A stretch of DNA of 36,960 nucleotides from Prochloraceae cyanobacterium (lineage in GTDB: Bacteria > Cyanobacteriota > Cyanobacteriia > Cyanobacteriales > JASJDA01): the NCBI GenBank assembly GCA_030065755.1, contig JASJDA010000037.1, positions 1 to 36,960 of the forward strand, written 5' to 3'. The stretch's first letter is position 1. The number at the start of each line of letters is the position of its first letter. A model generated the notes under the pieces. It was not told the origin of the DNA. It ran no database searches and worked only from the letters and a program-made list of their open reading frames with translations. The position numbers and the translations under genes were made by a program. Shown one piece after another: positions 5,888 to 14,552 of the stretch.

Positions 5888-6304
5888 ATGGATAGTTTGG
5901 AGCAACAAAAACTACTACTAAAAATAGTTATAGGTGCTGCTTGGGTCGATCGACATCTAGAACCAGAAGAAATTGACTATTTTAAGCAACTGTTAACCCA
6001 ATATGACTTCCACCTCGACTCGGAGCTTCAAGAGTTGTTGCAACGTCCTGTCCCCGTAGAAGTTACATCTTTGGAGATTGTTCAATACCTAAAGAATAGT
6101 ACTGATACCGAAAGATTAAAATTATTAAGCGCGATCGCCAATATGTTTATGGCTGATGAAAATGTTTCGGAAATTGAACACGAAGTGCTAGATGAATACT
6201 ATGAGTTAATGGCTAACATTCCTCCAATTCCCGAAGCTAGCCCAACTCTAGTGGAAACAGTAGGTCGTTTTGTTAAAAAGTTAATAGGTTCTATACAAGT
6301 TTGA
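5888..6304 (+). CDS. TerB-like domain protein
   Basis: From the ATG at 5888 the protein has 138 residues and begins MDSLEQQKLLLKIVIGAAWVD. It has the all-helical, acid-rich pattern of TerB-like domains: ...AAWVDRHLEPEEIDYFKQLL and, in the second half, LLSAIANMFMADENVSEIEHEVL. These two E/D-rich turns occupy the metal-site positions of the TerB fold. The exact role in cyanobacteria is unknown. An earlier in-frame ATG at 5837 is rejected because 5837-5871 encodes the SDR remnant on the other strand. The TGA stop overlaps the first bases of the IS605-type element, so that element inserted exactly at the end of this gene. Confidence 0.75.
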   Translation: MDSLEQQKLLLKIVIGAAWVDRHLEPEEIDYFKQLLTQYDFHLDSELQELLQRPVPVEVTSLEIVQYLKNSTDTERLKLLSAIANMFMADENVSEIEHEVLDEYYELMANIPPIPEASPTLVETVGRFVKKLIGSIQV

Positions 6305-6336
6305 CACTCCAACGGCTAAAAGCACGTTGGATTCTT
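6301..6336 (-). ncRNA. Right-end hairpin / putative omega-RNA 3' scaffold
   Basis: On the minus strand the end has a stem CCAACG/CGTTGG (6325-6330 with 6309-6314) and finishes GAGTGTCAA at the border. In TnpB systems the RNA downstream of tnpB carries such a hairpin, and the guide is the DNA directly beyond the element. Here that guide would be the 3' end of the TerB-like gene. The RNA itself is inferred from family knowledge. Confidence 0.6.
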
Positions 6337-7579
6337 AAGAGATAAAAATCCTTAAAGGGTTAGCCAAAAACCCGCTAGACACTCGTTCAAAACTGAATCT
6401 GTGGTTACTTTTAACTAATATATTTGCCGAGCCATTAATATCTGAATTACACAAATGCTTATCTTTAGTTCTATACAATCCACGCTTTATTCTCCTTCCA
6501 GAGAATTTATGCTTGGCTGGATTATCGGCATTGTAGACAGGTATCTCGTCTCGGTCGTAGAAACTTCCTTTAGAAGAATAACTTTCCTCTTGCTCCAAAT
6601 ATTCAATCCCATATCTAGAACAAAGCCCTTCAAGCTTAAGTCTCAACTGCCAAAAAGGTATCTCAACGAAATTCTGATTATTGGTACGTCCAATATTAAT
6701 CTGTTGTTTGATACCAGGGTTATATCCGACTATCAGTTTGCCTATTTGATGTTCAAGGCAATGAGCAATTATTACCTTAACTGCCTTATTCAAATAGTCC
6801 CTAACGCAGTTATGACGCCATTGATAAAGTTTTGCTTGTTTATGGGTAAACGATTTTATTCCTTGCTTGTCTTTTTTGGATTGAAGGATGCCATTGCGTT
6901 TGTTGTACCACTGATTAATGCTTTTGAGTCGTTGGCCATCAATCAAGAATTGATGCCCATCAGTGTCGATACAAGCAGCAAGATTATCAACCCCCAAATC
7001 CAAAGCGATAGCCTTACTGGAGTCAACAGATGTTTTTACTTTTTCCTCCTGATAGATGTACTCAATCTCAAACCAACGAGCCGAGTATTTTGGATGTATT
7101 CGTACCTCCTTAATCTTTTTATTATGAAGTCTTTCTGGCAGTTGAATTTTAACTTTTCCATATTCGTTTTTAAACTCGCGAGACATTGGAACTGTAAAGT
7201 AACCGTCTTTAAGTTTAATTCTGGGAATAATCAAAGGGAAATATCCTTCTTTGGGCAAGTATCTAGGCAATTGTGGTCTTTGGTCACACTTGCCAATACT
7301 AATAGCTTGAAGCAATCCCACGAAAGACTTCATGCTTCTGTCTACTACTTTCATAGTCTGTTGAGCAATATCGGTATTCAACAGCCGATAATTATCGTTC
7401 GACTTGCAGAGATGGTAGTTAGATTCGTAGCTCAGGCGTTTTCTTTCTCTAAAGAAATACTGCCTAGCCTCGTACAATGCCACGTTAAAAAGATTTTTGC
7501 TCAAGCGAGTCAAAGCTACAAGAGCGTTGAACTCTTGCTTGCTAAGTCGTCTGAGTTGATTTTTTTGGGTGGCGTACAT
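6335..7579 (-). CDS. tnpB: TnpB RNA-guided nuclease, variant RuvC-II and no zinc finger
   Basis: The 414-residue protein has the TnpB order: a helical N-terminal domain, a beta-rich wedge segment (about 110-180) and a RuvC-like core. RuvC-I is IALDLGVDNLAA with D194 and RuvC-III is NSDINGSANIL with D380. At the usual RuvC-II position the sequence is LIVGYNPGIKQ, without the canonical glutamate. A later EQEESYSSKGSF segment offers E331/E332, as in TnpB groups reported to have a relocated catalytic glutamate. The C-terminal zinc-binding CxxC pairs are absent (FSGRRIKRGLYRTKDKHLCNSD). The open frame is complete and overlaps the RNA scaffold region. Such proteins cut DNA next to the element's target motif, which keeps the element in place. 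Confidence 0.9.
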   Translation of the reverse strand: MYATQKNQLRRLSKQEFNALVALTRLSKNLFNVALYEARQYFFRERKRLSYESNYHLCKSNDNYRLLNTDIAQQTMKVVDRSMKSFVGLLQAISIGKCDQRPQLPRYLPKEGYFPLIIPRIKLKDGYFTVPMSREFKNEYGKVKIQLPERLHNKKIKEVRIHPKYSARWFEIEYIYQEEKVKTSVDSSKAIALDLGVDNLAACIDTDGHQFLIDGQRLKSINQWYNKRNGILQSKKDKQGIKSFTHKQAKLYQWRHNCVRDYLNKAVKVIIAHCLEHQIGKLIVGYNPGIKQQINIGRTNNQNFVEIPFWQLRLKLEGLCSRYGIEYLEQEESYSSKGSFYDRDEIPVYNADNPAKHKFSGRRIKRGLYRTKDKHLCNSDINGSANILVKSNHRFSFERVSSGFLANPLRIFIS

Positions 7580-7719
7580 CTCAATTATTTTCGCTACAGA
7601 ATTAATTATATAGCGAAAAAAATTGTTTGTATATACTCACGGGCAGTAAACTACCCGTGTCGTGTTTCCTCCCATGCCTAAAGGCGATGGGTTTCCACAC
7701 TTCCCGTACTAACTTAACT

Positions 7720-8325
7720 ATGAAATTTAACAATTTGCTTTTACCTATAGCAATTTTAGGTTTAGCTGCTTTAGGGTTTGGCGTTGCTTACAGTGCTGCT
7801 TCTGCACCCTTACCAGAAGGATTTCCACCACCAACCCCAGATGGACAAATAAAAGTCAAACAATATCCAGCATATCGTGCGGCTACATTTCGCTATCAAG
7901 GAGAGCTATCTCAAGCAGCTAATCGAGCTTTTTCTCCCCTCTTCAACCACATTAGCTCTAATGATATATCTATGACCGCACCAGTGGAAACTCGCTATCC
8001 CACTAGCACTAATGGCTCTCTGGAGGAACAAGGGACAGCCCAAGTCTCTTTTTTGTATCGCAGCACTGATATTTATCCCGATGAAATTGCCTCAAATATT
8101 GAGATCGAAGATATTGCTCCAATGACTGTGGTCAGTTTGGGACTTAAGGGAAGTTATACCTATCAAAGCTATATAGAGAGTTTGCAAAAGTTAAAGGACT
8201 GGCTCGATCGACATGAAGAATATCGCGCGGTTGGATCGCCTCGCCGTTTTTTCTATGATGGCCCATATATTCCAGATAGTCTTAAACGCAGTGAAATTCA
8301 AATTCCCATTGAGCCAGTTGAATAG
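7720..8325 (+). CDS. SOUL-family heme-binding protein, secreted or membrane-anchored
   Basis: The ATG at 7720 gives 201 residues starting MKFNNLLLPIAILGLAALGF, a clear signal or anchor segment ending near AYSAASA. The mature part has the SOUL/HBP pattern: IKVKQYPAYRAATFRYQG, FSPLFNHISSNDISMTAPVE, a strand ending VSFLYRS, and the C-terminal FFYDGPYIPDSLKRSEIQIP. SOUL proteins bind heme or tetrapyrroles; the exact bacterial role is not settled. Longer in-frame starts reach into the left end of the tnpB element and are rejected. It converges on the TPR gene through a shared hairpin. Confidence 0.88.
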   Translation: MKFNNLLLPIAILGLAALGFGVAYSAASAPLPEGFPPPTPDGQIKVKQYPAYRAATFRYQGELSQAANRAFSPLFNHISSNDISMTAPVETRYPTSTNGSLEEQGTAQVSFLYRSTDIYPDEIASNIEIEDIAPMTVVSLGLKGSYTYQSYIESLQKLKDWLDRHEEYRAVGSPRRFFYDGPYIPDSLKRSEIQIPIEPVE

Positions 8326-8341
8326 CTGTTGAAAATATTTA

Positions 8342-8369
8342 TTATTTGTTTGTTGATACAAACAAATAA
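8342..8369. terminator. Bidirectional hairpin between convergent genes
   Basis: TTATTTGTTTG (8342-8352) pairs perfectly with CAAACAAATAA (8359-8369) around a TTGATA loop. It lies in the 52-bp gap between the SOUL and TPR stops. The 11-bp stem is AT-rich and lacks a long T-run, so termination is likely but not certain. Confidence 0.55.
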
Positions 8370-8377
8370 ACTAACCT

Positions 8378-9091
8378 CTATTCTAGATTTTCTAACATAT
8401 CTGTTATTTGTTGATGAGCGATCTTATTGTTTTGTTTCTTGAATAGTTTAGCTGCTGTTTGTAAGTCTTTAGTTGCTCCTGAAATATCTCCTAACTTGTG
8501 ACGAGCAACACCTCGATAGCTGTAGGCAAATGCAGCTTGAGGCTTAATTTTAATCGCCTCTGTATAATCTTCAATCGCTCCACTATAATCTTCTAGATGG
8601 AAGCGAGCCACACCTCTATTTTTATACGCGAATGCGCTATCAAAATTAATTTGAATAGCTTGGGTGTAATCTTCGATCGCTTCTGTGTAATCTCCTAATT
8701 TTTCCCTAGCTATCCCTCGATGGTTGTAGGCAAATTCATTTTTTGGATTAATTTGAATCACCTGAGTGTAATCTTCGATCGCTTCTGTATAATCCCCTAA
8801 TTTTTCCCTTGCTATCCCTCGATGTTTGTAGGCAAATTCATTTGCTGGATTAATTTGAATAGCTTGGGTGTAATCTTCGATTGCTTCTGTGTAATCCCCT
8901 GATTTTTCTCGCTTCAGACCTCGATCGAGAAGCATAGATACTTTTTCTGTCTCGCTTTTTATTGCAGATGTGTAATTTGATTTTTCTATTTTGTCGGTGC
9001 GGATAACAATTAATTGTTTTTGCTTAGTAATTATAGCTATAGTTGCTACTGATAAACTTAATGCAGTAATTACGATCGAAATTTTTTTCAT
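8378..9091 (-). CDS. TPR-repeat protein with N-terminal anchor
   Basis: The 237-residue protein starts with a hydrophobic segment (residues about 4-22, ISIVITALSLSVATIAII) that should place the rest outside the cytoplasmic membrane. From about residue 50 come five 34-residue TPR units of the form GDYTEAIEDYTQAIQINP followed by FAYKHRGIAREKL. The units are so alike that the DNA shows 102-bp near-identical tandem repeats, which suggests recent internal duplication. TPRs bind other proteins; the partner is unknown. It converges with the SOUL gene and has its own upstream region. Confidence 0.85.
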   Translation of the reverse strand: MKKISIVITALSLSVATIAIITKQKQLIVIRTDKIEKSNYTSAIKSETEKVSMLLDRGLKREKSGDYTEAIEDYTQAIQINPANEFAYKHRGIAREKLGDYTEAIEDYTQVIQINPKNEFAYNHRGIAREKLGDYTEAIEDYTQAIQINFDSAFAYKNRGVARFHLEDYSGAIEDYTEAIKIKPQAAFAYSYRGVARHKLGDISGATKDLQTAAKLFKKQNNKIAHQQITDMLENLE

Positions 9092-9182
9092 CGTCTAAGT
9101 CAATATTTTGGCGAACTATTTTAAGTTATTTCTGTAAATTGCTTTCAACACTTTAAATACTTTTTTAAGTCTTTATAACGAC

Positions 9183-9209
9183 AATCTTATTCACAATAAG
9201 ATTTTTTTT
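9183..9209 (+). terminator. Rho-independent terminator without an obvious gene
   Basis: AATCTTATT (9183-9191) and AATAAGATT (9195-9203) form a perfect 9-bp stem with a CAC loop, followed by six T (9204-9209). It works in the plus direction only. The nearest plus-strand gene ends at 8325, and everything between is antisense to the TPR gene. Confidence 0.6.
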
Positions 9210-9631
9210 GCAATCTAATTACTAAAACTTTAAAATAGTCGCTATTTTCTTTATTGTCTTTATGCAAAATACATATATATTCGAGCGTTATATTACTTTT
9301 AATAGCATAATTGACAAAGATTTTAGTGCGATCGGGATCGATATTTTTTACTGATAAAAATCAGTCTTAAATGAAATTGGTATAACCTATCTCTCTTCTG
9401 TCACTCTGGGTTGAAAGCCTAATTTTTCGTGGGCTACAAGGTTTTGGTAATTAAAAATCAAAATCGAGAAAATGTCCTAACGCGCTTTGGTAGTGCTATA
9501 GTTTTTTCAGTCAGTGGTTTGAGTCCTCGAGTGACATACTCCTACACTGATACTGGCGTATACAGTGTAGGCTTCTCACCAACTCCAGCTAAAAAATTTA
9601 ATGTACGACTTTTAATTCTGCAATATTTTTA
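9210..9631. other. Gene-free stretch with one strong hairpin
   Basis: I find no supportable gene. A GTG-started frame at 9429-9650 runs into the tRNA and has no recognisable content. CCTACACTG (9541-9549) pairs perfectly with CAGTGTAGG (9563-9571) around a 13-nt loop and is followed by CTTCTCACC. It resembles the subterminal hairpins of IS605-type left ends and may be a remnant of one. Confidence 0.4.
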
Positions 9632-9705
9632 TGGCTCGAGGGAGATTTGAACTCCCGACACGAGGCTTATGAGTCCCCTGCTCTAACCTACTGAGCTACC
9701 GAGCC
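9632..9705 (-). tRNA. tRNA-Met(CAT), elongator type
   Basis: On the minus strand the gene reads GGCTCGG, D arm GCTC-AGTAGGTTA-GAGC, anticodon loop CTCATAA with CAT at 9669-9671, T arm GGGAG-TTCAAAT-CTCCC and acceptor TCGAGCC plus A. The acceptor pairs fully, with one G-T. No CCA is encoded. The start GGCTCGG and ordinary D arm fit elongator methionine tRNA. A lysidine-type tRNA-Ile2 with the same anticodon cannot be excluded from sequence alone. Confidence 0.9.
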
Positions 9706-9844
9706 TAACTCTATACATCTAGATATTATAGAACAAAAATTTTAAATTTTTCAATTTAAAAAAAAAATCAAGGGGAATAGCAAATAGAATTAGCTTTCCC
9801 CCTAGTGTTGTCCTTTTGACCTATGGCAAACCAACTTTCTTGAG

Positions 9845-11722
9845 TTAACGTCGGTTTCTTGGTAAATGAGCGCTGGGATTAACTGCACCCCTTCCTCTTG
9901 GATGTATTTCAAAGTGTAAGTGAGGCCCTGTGCTGAATCCTGTGCTGCCCATTTTAGCAATTTGTTGACCTTGACTGACCATTTCACCTCTGCGGACTAA
10001 AATACGACTGTTATGAGCGTATATAGTTACACTACCGTCAGAGTGTTTGACTTTGACCAGATTGCCGTAGCCACCTGAATTCCAGCCTGCATGAATAACT
10101 TCACCTGGGGCTGCAGCCATAATTGGAGTACCAACTGGACCTGCAATATCGATTCCTTTGTGCATTCTGCCCCAACGCCAGCCATAACCAGAAGTTAAAA
10201 CTCCTTTAGCTGGCCAAATATAACCGTTGAATCTTCCTGGAGTAATTTGATGGGTATCTGGTAAATACTGCTCTGGTGAAGATAAGGGGGGTAATTGAGG
10301 GGATATGGTGTTTCCTATCCTTCTGCTGAATCTTCGATTGTAATTTTGTGCGTCTGTAGAGGAAGAACCTACCATATCAGGCTTAGGTTTAGATTCGCCA
10401 GAGACAGGATTTCTGAGAGGATTCAATACTGGCAAGCGTAGAACCCTTCTAGTTTGGGGATTGAACCTTGAATTTTCAGATCGAGGGCGATCGCTTTGTC
10501 TTTGCAAGCGGTCTTGTAGCCACTCAGGACGATTAGATTGTAATTCGTTAGAAGTGGGAGCTAGATTACTTGTTGTATTATTGACGATCGCTGGTTTTTT
10601 GTTTGCTCTTTCCCGTTGATATTCCTCTCGCAGCCTTTCGATATCTGCCCTCAGTTTTCGTATATAGGTGTCGTTGTCGGGTCTAATTGGCTCTTGGGTG
10701 TTCTTAGCAATCTTATTTGAGTCAGCAGCCTCCACCTTTGGCTCGGATGTTGTTTCGGGAGCATTATAGGTATAAGAACGATTGTTAGTGGAACGTTCTG
10801 AGGAGGTAGTAGAGCTTTGAGATTGACCAACAGAAAACTGAGACCGAGGAATTTGCAACTTTGTGTTGACTTCGATCTCGTTAGGATTTCTGATCTTATT
10901 TAGCCTTACTATGTCTGCCATAGACACCCCATGCATCCTAGCTATTCGATCGAGGGTGTCTCCTGGCTTAACTACATAAGAGGCATTTGCCTCAGTCAAT
11001 AAGATCGGTTTTTGGATTTGTTGTTTTTGGCTTTGAGACTGCTGGGTCTTCAATTGAGCCAAACTTTGTTTTAAGCTTTGTTGCCGGTCTTTTAAATTCT
11101 TGAGAGCATAGTTTTGGCGCTGCTGCAGTAAAGAATCTATCTTGCTGGACGATTGAGCTACATCTGGTGTTTCTTGTTCGACGATGCTGGTTACTGTGGG
11201 AATTCTCAGTCTTTGTCCTATTAAGAGATTGGCTTCAGGTAGTAGGTTATTGTAGGACGCGATCGCTTTACTTGCTACTTTATATTTTTGAGAGATGCTC
11301 GAAATTGTTTCTCCTGAGCTGACTGTGTGAACGATCGCCGGTGCAGCTATTTTTATTTTTTCTGGCGACTTTCTTTGAGTCAATGCTCCCTTCGAGACCC
11401 CCTCAGAAATATATCTTGTTGCTAATTTTTGAGGGAGATTACTAGCAACAATCTTGTTGGAGGAAAATCTTGTCATAGTTTGCTGAGATTTGATTGCGTC
11501 AGCAGCCACAGCTTTATCCTCTCCAGGTAGCAATACTCCTGTTGTTCCTACGGAAATTGCCAGCCCAATCATAGCGGCAGACCTGCTTACTTTACGGTAT
11601 GCTTCGCTTGATTCTGTATCGCTTTCAGATTCTTTAGCTACCTGTGACCCTGTCTCCTCTAAGGATTCAGCATTACAGAATTTAAGTACTTTGACCTCAT
11701 TTGTAAAGATATCTTTCAACAA
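9845..11722 (-). CDS. LysM and M23 peptidase domain protein (murein hydrolase type)
   Basis: The 625-residue protein has a cytoplasmic head, a hydrophobic segment at about 48-70 (SAAMIGLAISVGTTGVLL), LysM domain 1 (HTVSSGETISSISQKYKV...), LysM domain 2 (YVVKPGDTLDRIARMHGV...), a long Q/S/N/P-rich linker with a short coiled coil (IERLREEYQRERA), and a C-terminal M23 domain. The M23 metal ligands are visible in HKGIDIAG and HLHFEIH. M23 enzymes cut peptidoglycan peptides or activate amidases at division; LysM binds the glycan. All motifs are intact, so enzyme activity is likely. It is a single transcription unit with a 220-bp gene-free gap upstream. Confidence 0.93.
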   Translation of the reverse strand: MLKDIFTNEVKVLKFCNAESLEETGSQVAKESESDTESSEAYRKVSRSAAMIGLAISVGTTGVLLPGEDKAVAADAIKSQQTMTRFSSNKIVASNLPQKLATRYISEGVSKGALTQRKSPEKIKIAAPAIVHTVSSGETISSISQKYKVASKAIASYNNLLPEANLLIGQRLRIPTVTSIVEQETPDVAQSSSKIDSLLQQRQNYALKNLKDRQQSLKQSLAQLKTQQSQSQKQQIQKPILLTEANASYVVKPGDTLDRIARMHGVSMADIVRLNKIRNPNEIEVNTKLQIPRSQFSVGQSQSSTTSSERSTNNRSYTYNAPETTSEPKVEAADSNKIAKNTQEPIRPDNDTYIRKLRADIERLREEYQRERANKKPAIVNNTTSNLAPTSNELQSNRPEWLQDRLQRQSDRPRSENSRFNPQTRRVLRLPVLNPLRNPVSGESKPKPDMVGSSSTDAQNYNRRFSRRIGNTISPQLPPLSSPEQYLPDTHQITPGRFNGYIWPAKGVLTSGYGWRWGRMHKGIDIAGPVGTPIMAAAPGEVIHAGWNSGGYGNLVKVKHSDGSVTIYAHNSRILVRRGEMVSQGQQIAKMGSTGFSTGPHLHFEIHPRGRGAVNPSAHLPRNRR

Positions 11723-11946
11723 CTCCTCACCTCTCCACTTATTAGACTTATTTTTATCTGAATCGGAACGATTGCTAACTTTATAATCTATGCGAATCTG
11801 ACTAGGGAAGGTTACATTATTTCCTTTTTTTTGTCAAAGGCGCATTTATTGAAATTTGGAGCTTTATTTGCTCCAGTTTCCCCAGTATTGGCAATTTGCT
11901 TCAAAATAAGCCTGTTAACTACTAACATTCTTATTTGATGCTTAAG

Positions 11947-13164
11947 TTATGGTAGATTATAGTAAACGCCTTTGACTTGACTATTTACACCACTTCGCCA
12001 ATTAGAATCGTCGATCGATCGCCAAGTAAAGTTTCTTGCTGGTATGGAGCGGGGAGAGAGAGCGCCAGCAAAACTTGCCTTGGCTCCATTGACTTTTAGG
12101 GGGATCGCCTGTATTTGGCGAATTTTAAGTGTTTCTAGATCTAACAAAACTCTGCCAATCATATCCTGGCGCTTAGCTGCTAGATTGGGATGAATGAAAT
12201 TACCCAAACTTTCAAACATTACCCCTTTCTTTCCAGAGTTTGACTGAACGATAGTTACGGGTTTCCAGACATGAGGTCCGTGTCCGAAAACAATATCTCC
12301 TTTATAATTTCTAATAAATTCTCGACCCGTATTGACCAATTGTTGTTGAGTTGCACTATTCCAACTGTGGATCGATAAAATTCTGATGTCAGCATTAGAA
12401 TCTCGCAGCGATCGCAACAGGGCATTTTTATCGCTGACACAGCTAATGTAACTGCAAGCTCCTCCCATGTAGAGGCTGGCAAAAGCTACTTTAATCGGTT
12501 TGCCTTTAATCGTCATCGTTTTGACGGCGGCGCTGGCTTTTTGGTTGGGCTGACCCACACCGTGCCAAAGCCAGTTAGCTCCTTGCTTACTCAAATCATT
12601 CATGTGGAAAGAGGAAACAAGAGCGCCGTGTTTTCCATTTTCTCCTACCGGACAATCCCAGCTGTGGTTATTGGCAAGACCAATTAAATTAAAACCTTTA
12701 TTGTATGCCTTTTTTAAATTAGCTGGATGAGAAACAAAGGCATAGGAGCTGCGACTGGGTCTACCTCTAAAACTGTTACAACGTTGTCCTACTACGGTTT
12801 CCCAATTAATAAAAGATAGATCGCCACGATAGGATTTTTCACTGGGATCTAAAGCATCCAAACGTTTACCGAAGTCAGCGAATCCTCCTTCTGGCAATGT
12901 TTGAGTTAGTTGTAAAGGTTGTTTGTAGGTCAGTGCCATTCCCGAATCACCTACTCCCCGAATATCTAGAAATTGAGTAGCACGGGTGTAATCTAGAGGT
13001 ACGGGTTTATGGGAAACTTTATTTTGTTTGACTTGTTTGAGTTGGGTTTGGGACTCTCTTGCTAAAGTCGTTTTAGATTGGTATAAATTTCCCGTTCCCA
13101 CACCAACGGCACATAAAAAAGTAGTAGCTCCCAGTAAGATCGAAAATAGATGGTTTTTTTTCAT
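11947..13164 (-). CDS. CapA-family metallophosphatase-like protein, secreted (paralogue 1)
   Basis: The 405-residue protein begins with a signal segment MKKNHLFSILLGATTFLCAV. The CapA/PgsA (PGA_cap) fold follows, with DIRGVGDSGMALTY, DLSFINWETVVG, GFNLIGLANNHSWDC, ILSIHSWN, DIVFGHGPHVWKP and FESLGNFIHP. The N-, H- and D-containing motifs are the usual metal site of this calcineurin-like superfamily. CapA proteins act in poly-gamma-glutamate export in bacilli; no other capsule genes are nearby, so the cyanobacterial substrate is unknown. It lies 29 bp downstream of a paralogue that shares these motifs, so the pair is a tandem duplication, probably in one operon with trmL. Confidence 0.85.
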   Translation of the reverse strand: MKKNHLFSILLGATTFLCAVGVGTGNLYQSKTTLARESQTQLKQVKQNKVSHKPVPLDYTRATQFLDIRGVGDSGMALTYKQPLQLTQTLPEGGFADFGKRLDALDPSEKSYRGDLSFINWETVVGQRCNSFRGRPSRSSYAFVSHPANLKKAYNKGFNLIGLANNHSWDCPVGENGKHGALVSSFHMNDLSKQGANWLWHGVGQPNQKASAAVKTMTIKGKPIKVAFASLYMGGACSYISCVSDKNALLRSLRDSNADIRILSIHSWNSATQQQLVNTGREFIRNYKGDIVFGHGPHVWKPVTIVQSNSGKKGVMFESLGNFIHPNLAAKRQDMIGRVLLDLETLKIRQIQAIPLKVNGAKASFAGALSPRSIPARNFTWRSIDDSNWRSGVNSQVKGVYYNLP

Positions 13165-13193
13165 TAAGCTCCTCGCTCCTCATCGGAATAAAA

Positions 13194-14552
13194 TTATTGT
13201 TTAAAGCTTTTAATGTTGGAGTAGGCTCCTTTAACAGAAGAGCTTACACCACTTTGCCAAGTAGAGTTATTAACAAATTTCCAGTTTAGATTAGCTGGAA
13301 ACTTAGTCGGGTTTGGGGTGCCGCTAAAACTAACGTGGGCTCGATTAACAGAGATGGGAATAATTTGTACTTGTCGCAGTTGTAAGCTATCGAGATCTAA
13401 AAGAACGCGTCCTATTATATGTTGGGAACTGGGGATCAATGAAGGATGAATAAAATTTCCTAAGCTTTCAAATAATACCCCTCGTTTACCTGTAGGCGAT
13501 TCTACAATGCGTACTGGTGAAGAGCGATGAGGGCCGTGACCGAATACTATATCTCCGTTATAGTAGCTGATAAAGTTTACCCCCATATTTACCAGTTGTT
13601 TTTGCGTCGAAGCCGTCCAACTGTGGAGAGAAAGAATGCGAATATCTGCATCCGCATCTCTGAGCGATCGCAACACTGTTAACTCATCTTTAAGACAGCT
13701 TACATAAGTACAATCTCCTTCAGCCAAATACAAACTAGCAAAAGCTACTTTTATCGGTTTTCCTTCGATCGTCATTGTTTTAACTTTTGCCTTTTTGTCG
13801 GTGCCAACACCGTGCCACAACCAATTTGCCTCCCTAAGATTGCTCAATCGCTCTAGGTGACGTGCTGAGGCATAAGCGCCGTCAACTCCTTCTTCGGCGC
13901 TGGGACAATCTCTAGTGTGGTTATTGGCTAAACCAATCAGATTAAAACCCCTTTTGTAGATTTCACTCATATTATCTGGGTGAGAAACAAAAGCGAAAGA
14001 ACGAGGCCCTCTTGTTGACCAAAAGCGATTGCAAAAAGTTCCCACCGTGCTTTCCCAATTTATAAAAGATAAATCTCCACGGTAAGATTTTCCACTGCGA
14101 TCGAAAGCATCGAGGCGTTGGCCAAAATGAGCGGCTACTCCTTGTGGCAATCTTTGGGTTAAACTTAGAGGCTGTTGGTGGGTTAGTGCCATAGCTGAAT
14201 CCCCAACTCCCCGAATATCGACAAATTTAGTCGCTTTTTGACGATCTAGGGGAATTGCTTGTAGAGAATCCTCTGTACTGCTCTGATTCGGTTCTCGATC
14301 GAGGTTAGCGGCAATAACTGGAGTTTTCGGTTCGGCAATTAATGGCCGCTGGACTTGTTTGTTTAAATTATTACTCGATCCATCGGTTGCTTTCTCGCTT
14401 CGATCTTCCATGTCTTGAGATGTTTTTTCTTCCTGGGGTAATTGAAGCTCGGAAAATTTTGGTTTATTTTCAACCGAAGAACATGCCGACAATACCAAAA
14501 GCCAATATAGACTAATAATGAGTGTTTGCGATCGCTGATTTTTTTGTTTCAT
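13194..14552 (-). CDS. CapA-family metallophosphatase-like lipoprotein (paralogue 2)
   Basis: The 452-residue protein starts with a lipoprotein signal ending LVLSACSS (lipid-bearing Cys near residue 24), then a polar linker of about 90 residues, then the same CapA-like fold as its downstream neighbour: DIRGVGDSAMALTH, DLSFINWESTVG, GFNLIGLANNHTRDC, ILSLHSWT, DIVFGHGPH and FESLGNFIHP. The lipid anchor and linker are its main differences from paralogue 1. Its ATG overlaps the trmL stop (ATGA), so translation is coupled. The substrate is unknown. Confidence 0.85.
   Translation of the reverse strand: MKQKNQRSQTLIISLYWLLVLSACSSVENKPKFSELQLPQEEKTSQDMEDRSEKATDGSSNNLNKQVQRPLIAEPKTPVIAANLDREPNQSSTEDSLQAIPLDRQKATKFVDIRGVGDSAMALTHQQPLSLTQRLPQGVAAHFGQRLDAFDRSGKSYRGDLSFINWESTVGTFCNRFWSTRGPRSFAFVSHPDNMSEIYKRGFNLIGLANNHTRDCPSAEEGVDGAYASARHLERLSNLREANWLWHGVGTDKKAKVKTMTIEGKPIKVAFASLYLAEGDCTYVSCLKDELTVLRSLRDADADIRILSLHSWTASTQKQLVNMGVNFISYYNGDIVFGHGPHRSSPVRIVESPTGKRGVLFESLGNFIHPSLIPSSQHIIGRVLLDLDSLQLRQVQIIPISVNRAHVSFSGTPNPTKFPANLNWKFVNNSTWQSGVSSSVKGAYSNIKSFKQ

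Larger units (their letters stand above)
6301..7710 (-). mobile_element. IS200/IS605-superfamily tnpB-only element
   Basis: The element runs from the right-end hairpin (6301-6336) through tnpB (7579 to 6335) to a left-end region with two hairpins: CACGGG/CCCGTG at 7638-7659 and CCCATGCC/GGCGATGGG at 7671-7691. There is no tnpA, so it could move only with a transposase supplied in trans. The left boundary is approximate, between 7692 and the SOUL start at 7720. Subterminal hairpins in place of inverted repeats are typical of this superfamily. Confidence 0.8.

Noticed and set aside
6455-7681. 408-codon plus-strand frame
   Set aside because: It is the antisense of tnpB; its product is low-complexity and hydrophobic, without a known fold.
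9429-9650. 73-codon frame from GTG
   Set aside because: It runs into tRNA-Met, has no ribosome-binding site and crosses a hairpin.
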